Shown in pieces: positions 4,872 to 5,539 of a DNA stretch of 5,539 bases. The DNA is taken from the NCBI GenBank assembly GCA_934667865.1, contig CAKUMR010000086.1, positions 1 to 5,539 on the forward strand, read 5' to 3'. The notes under the pieces are model-generated. The model was not told where the DNA came from and ran no database searches. It saw nothing but the letters and a program-made list of their open reading frames with translations. Made by a program: the position numbers and the translations under genes. The stretch comes from an uncultured Oscillospiraceae bacterium. Lineage in GTDB: Bacteria; Bacillota_A; Clostridia; Oscillospirales; Oscillospiraceae. The number at the start of each line of letters is the position of its first letter. Within the stretch, counting starts at the first letter, position 1.

Positions 4872-5539
4872 TTACTTTTCCAGCTTGACCGCCGTTTCCA
4901 GCGCGACCTGCATCATCTCGCGGAAGGAGGTCTGGCGCTCCTCGGCGGGCAGGGCCTCGCCCGTGAGCATATGGTCGGAGATCGTGCAGATCGCCAGCGC
5001 ACGCTTACCCCAGCGCGCCGCCTGCATATACAGGCCCGCCGCTTCCATCTCGCAGGCCATCACGCCGAACTTGCGCCATGCGTTGACGGTCTGGAGCACC
5101 TCGGGCATTCCCTCGTCGTCGTTGTAGAAGTTGTCCGTGGACAGAATGTTGCCGACATGGTAGGTCGCGCCGACCTCCTCGCAGGAAGCGACCGCCGCGC
5201 GGAGCATATCAAACGACGCGATGGGCGCATAGTGGCCGTCCACATGGTACTGATGCCAGAAATTGGAATCCGTGCAGGCGCCCTGCGCGATGACGATGTC
5301 GCGGACATGGATGTCGGGGTTGATGGAGCCGGCGGAGCCGATGCGCATGATGTTCTGCACGCCATAGGCATTGTACAGCTCATAGGAATAGATGCCGATG
5401 GACGGGATGCCCATGCCGGAGGCCATGACGGAGACCTTCACGCCCTTGTAGTAGCCGGTGTAACCCTGCACGCCGCGGACATTGTTGACGAGCTTTGCGT
5501 TTTCGAGGAAATTCTCGGCAATATACTGCGAACGCAGAG
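4872..5539 (-). CDS. deoD: Purine nucleoside phosphorylase, DeoD type, 5' end cut by window
   Basis: A cytoplasmic enzyme, hexameric in this family, that phosphorolyses purine (deoxy)nucleosides to a base plus (deoxy)ribose-1-phosphate, the substrate of the adjacent DeoB. The frame is open from the right window edge; 221 codons are visible, beginning LRSQYIAENFLENAKLVNNVRG-like, which aligns with about residue 24 of the E. coli protein, so roughly 23 N-terminal residues are missing. A Met inside the visible part (5469-5471) is not the start. Visible motifs are GMGIPSIGIY, MRIGSAGS (Arg and Ser of the phosphate site), the ribose-binding CEMEAAG, ISDH with the catalytic Asp at 4974-4976, and ERQTSF with the partner Arg at 4935-4937. 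All match the DeoD type and not the trimeric PunA type. The Shine-Dalgarno and any promoter lie outside the window. Confidence 0.96.
   Translation of the reverse strand, partial: LRSQYIAENFLENAKLVNNVRGVQGYTGYYKGVKVSVMASGMGIPSIGIYSYELYNAYGVQNIMRIGSAGSINPDIHVRDIVIAQGACTDSNFWHQYHVDGHYAPIASFDMLRAAVASCEEVGATYHVGNILSTDNFYNDDEGMPEVLQTVNAWRKFGVMACEMEAAGLYMQAARWGKRALAICTISDHMLTGEALPAEERQTSFREMMQVALETAVKLEK

Noticed and set aside
4872..5471. deoD starting at the internal Met codon at 5469-5471
   Set aside because: The frame continues upstream with conserved DeoD sequence (LRSQYIAENFLENA) to the window edge, so this Met is internal and the gene is cut by the window.

Overview
The window carries one co-oriented gene cluster, all on the minus strand, for taking up and breaking down nucleosides. 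Transcription runs from right to left. The organism is most likely a GC-rich Gram-positive member of the Firmicutes (Bacillota), and a gut-type Oscillospirales/Clostridia bacterium would fit. The evidence is strong AGGAGG-type Shine-Dalgarno sites before each complete gene, a clostridial-style lipoprotein signal (LFVGC), an ABC ATPase of the Bacillus NupO/YufO type, and codons rich in G/C at the third position next to AT-rich intergenic DNA. I cannot name a species.

Layout in transcription order: (1) deoD, hexameric purine nucleoside phosphorylase, lacking about 23 N-terminal residues at the right edge (4872-5539). (2) A perfect 14-bp inverted repeat between genes (4835-4863). (3) deoB, phosphopentomutase (3627-4793). 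(4) cdd, cytidine deaminase (3200-3613), whose Shine-Dalgarno contains the deoB stop codon. (5) A 106-bp gap with a possible weak promoter and a small leader hairpin. (6) A BMP/PnrA-family nucleoside-binding lipoprotein (1834-3093). (7) A Rho-independent terminator (1773-1802). (8) A 118-bp inverted-repeat element of unknown nature (1604-1721). (9) A near-consensus sigma-A promoter (1567-1595). (10) A TTG-initiated double-domain ABC ATPase of the nucleoside transporter (1-1533), complete except for its extreme C-terminus. The two permease genes that normally follow would lie left of the window.

How the genes work together (inference from known families): the lipoprotein captures nucleosides outside the membrane and the ATPase powers import through the unseen permeases. 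Cdd converts cytidine or deoxycytidine to uridine or deoxyuridine. DeoD phosphorolyses purine nucleosides to free base plus (deoxy)ribose-1-phosphate. DeoB isomerises that sugar phosphate to the 5-phosphate, which enters the pentose phosphate pathway or, as deoxyribose-5-phosphate, aldolase cleavage.

The proteins are ordinary. The interest lies in the non-coding DNA: the binding-protein gene is separated from its ATPase by a terminator, a structured element and a fresh promoter, and a strong palindrome sits between deoD and deoB. I see no sign of a new protein system, mobile element, CRISPR array or RNA gene of known type.
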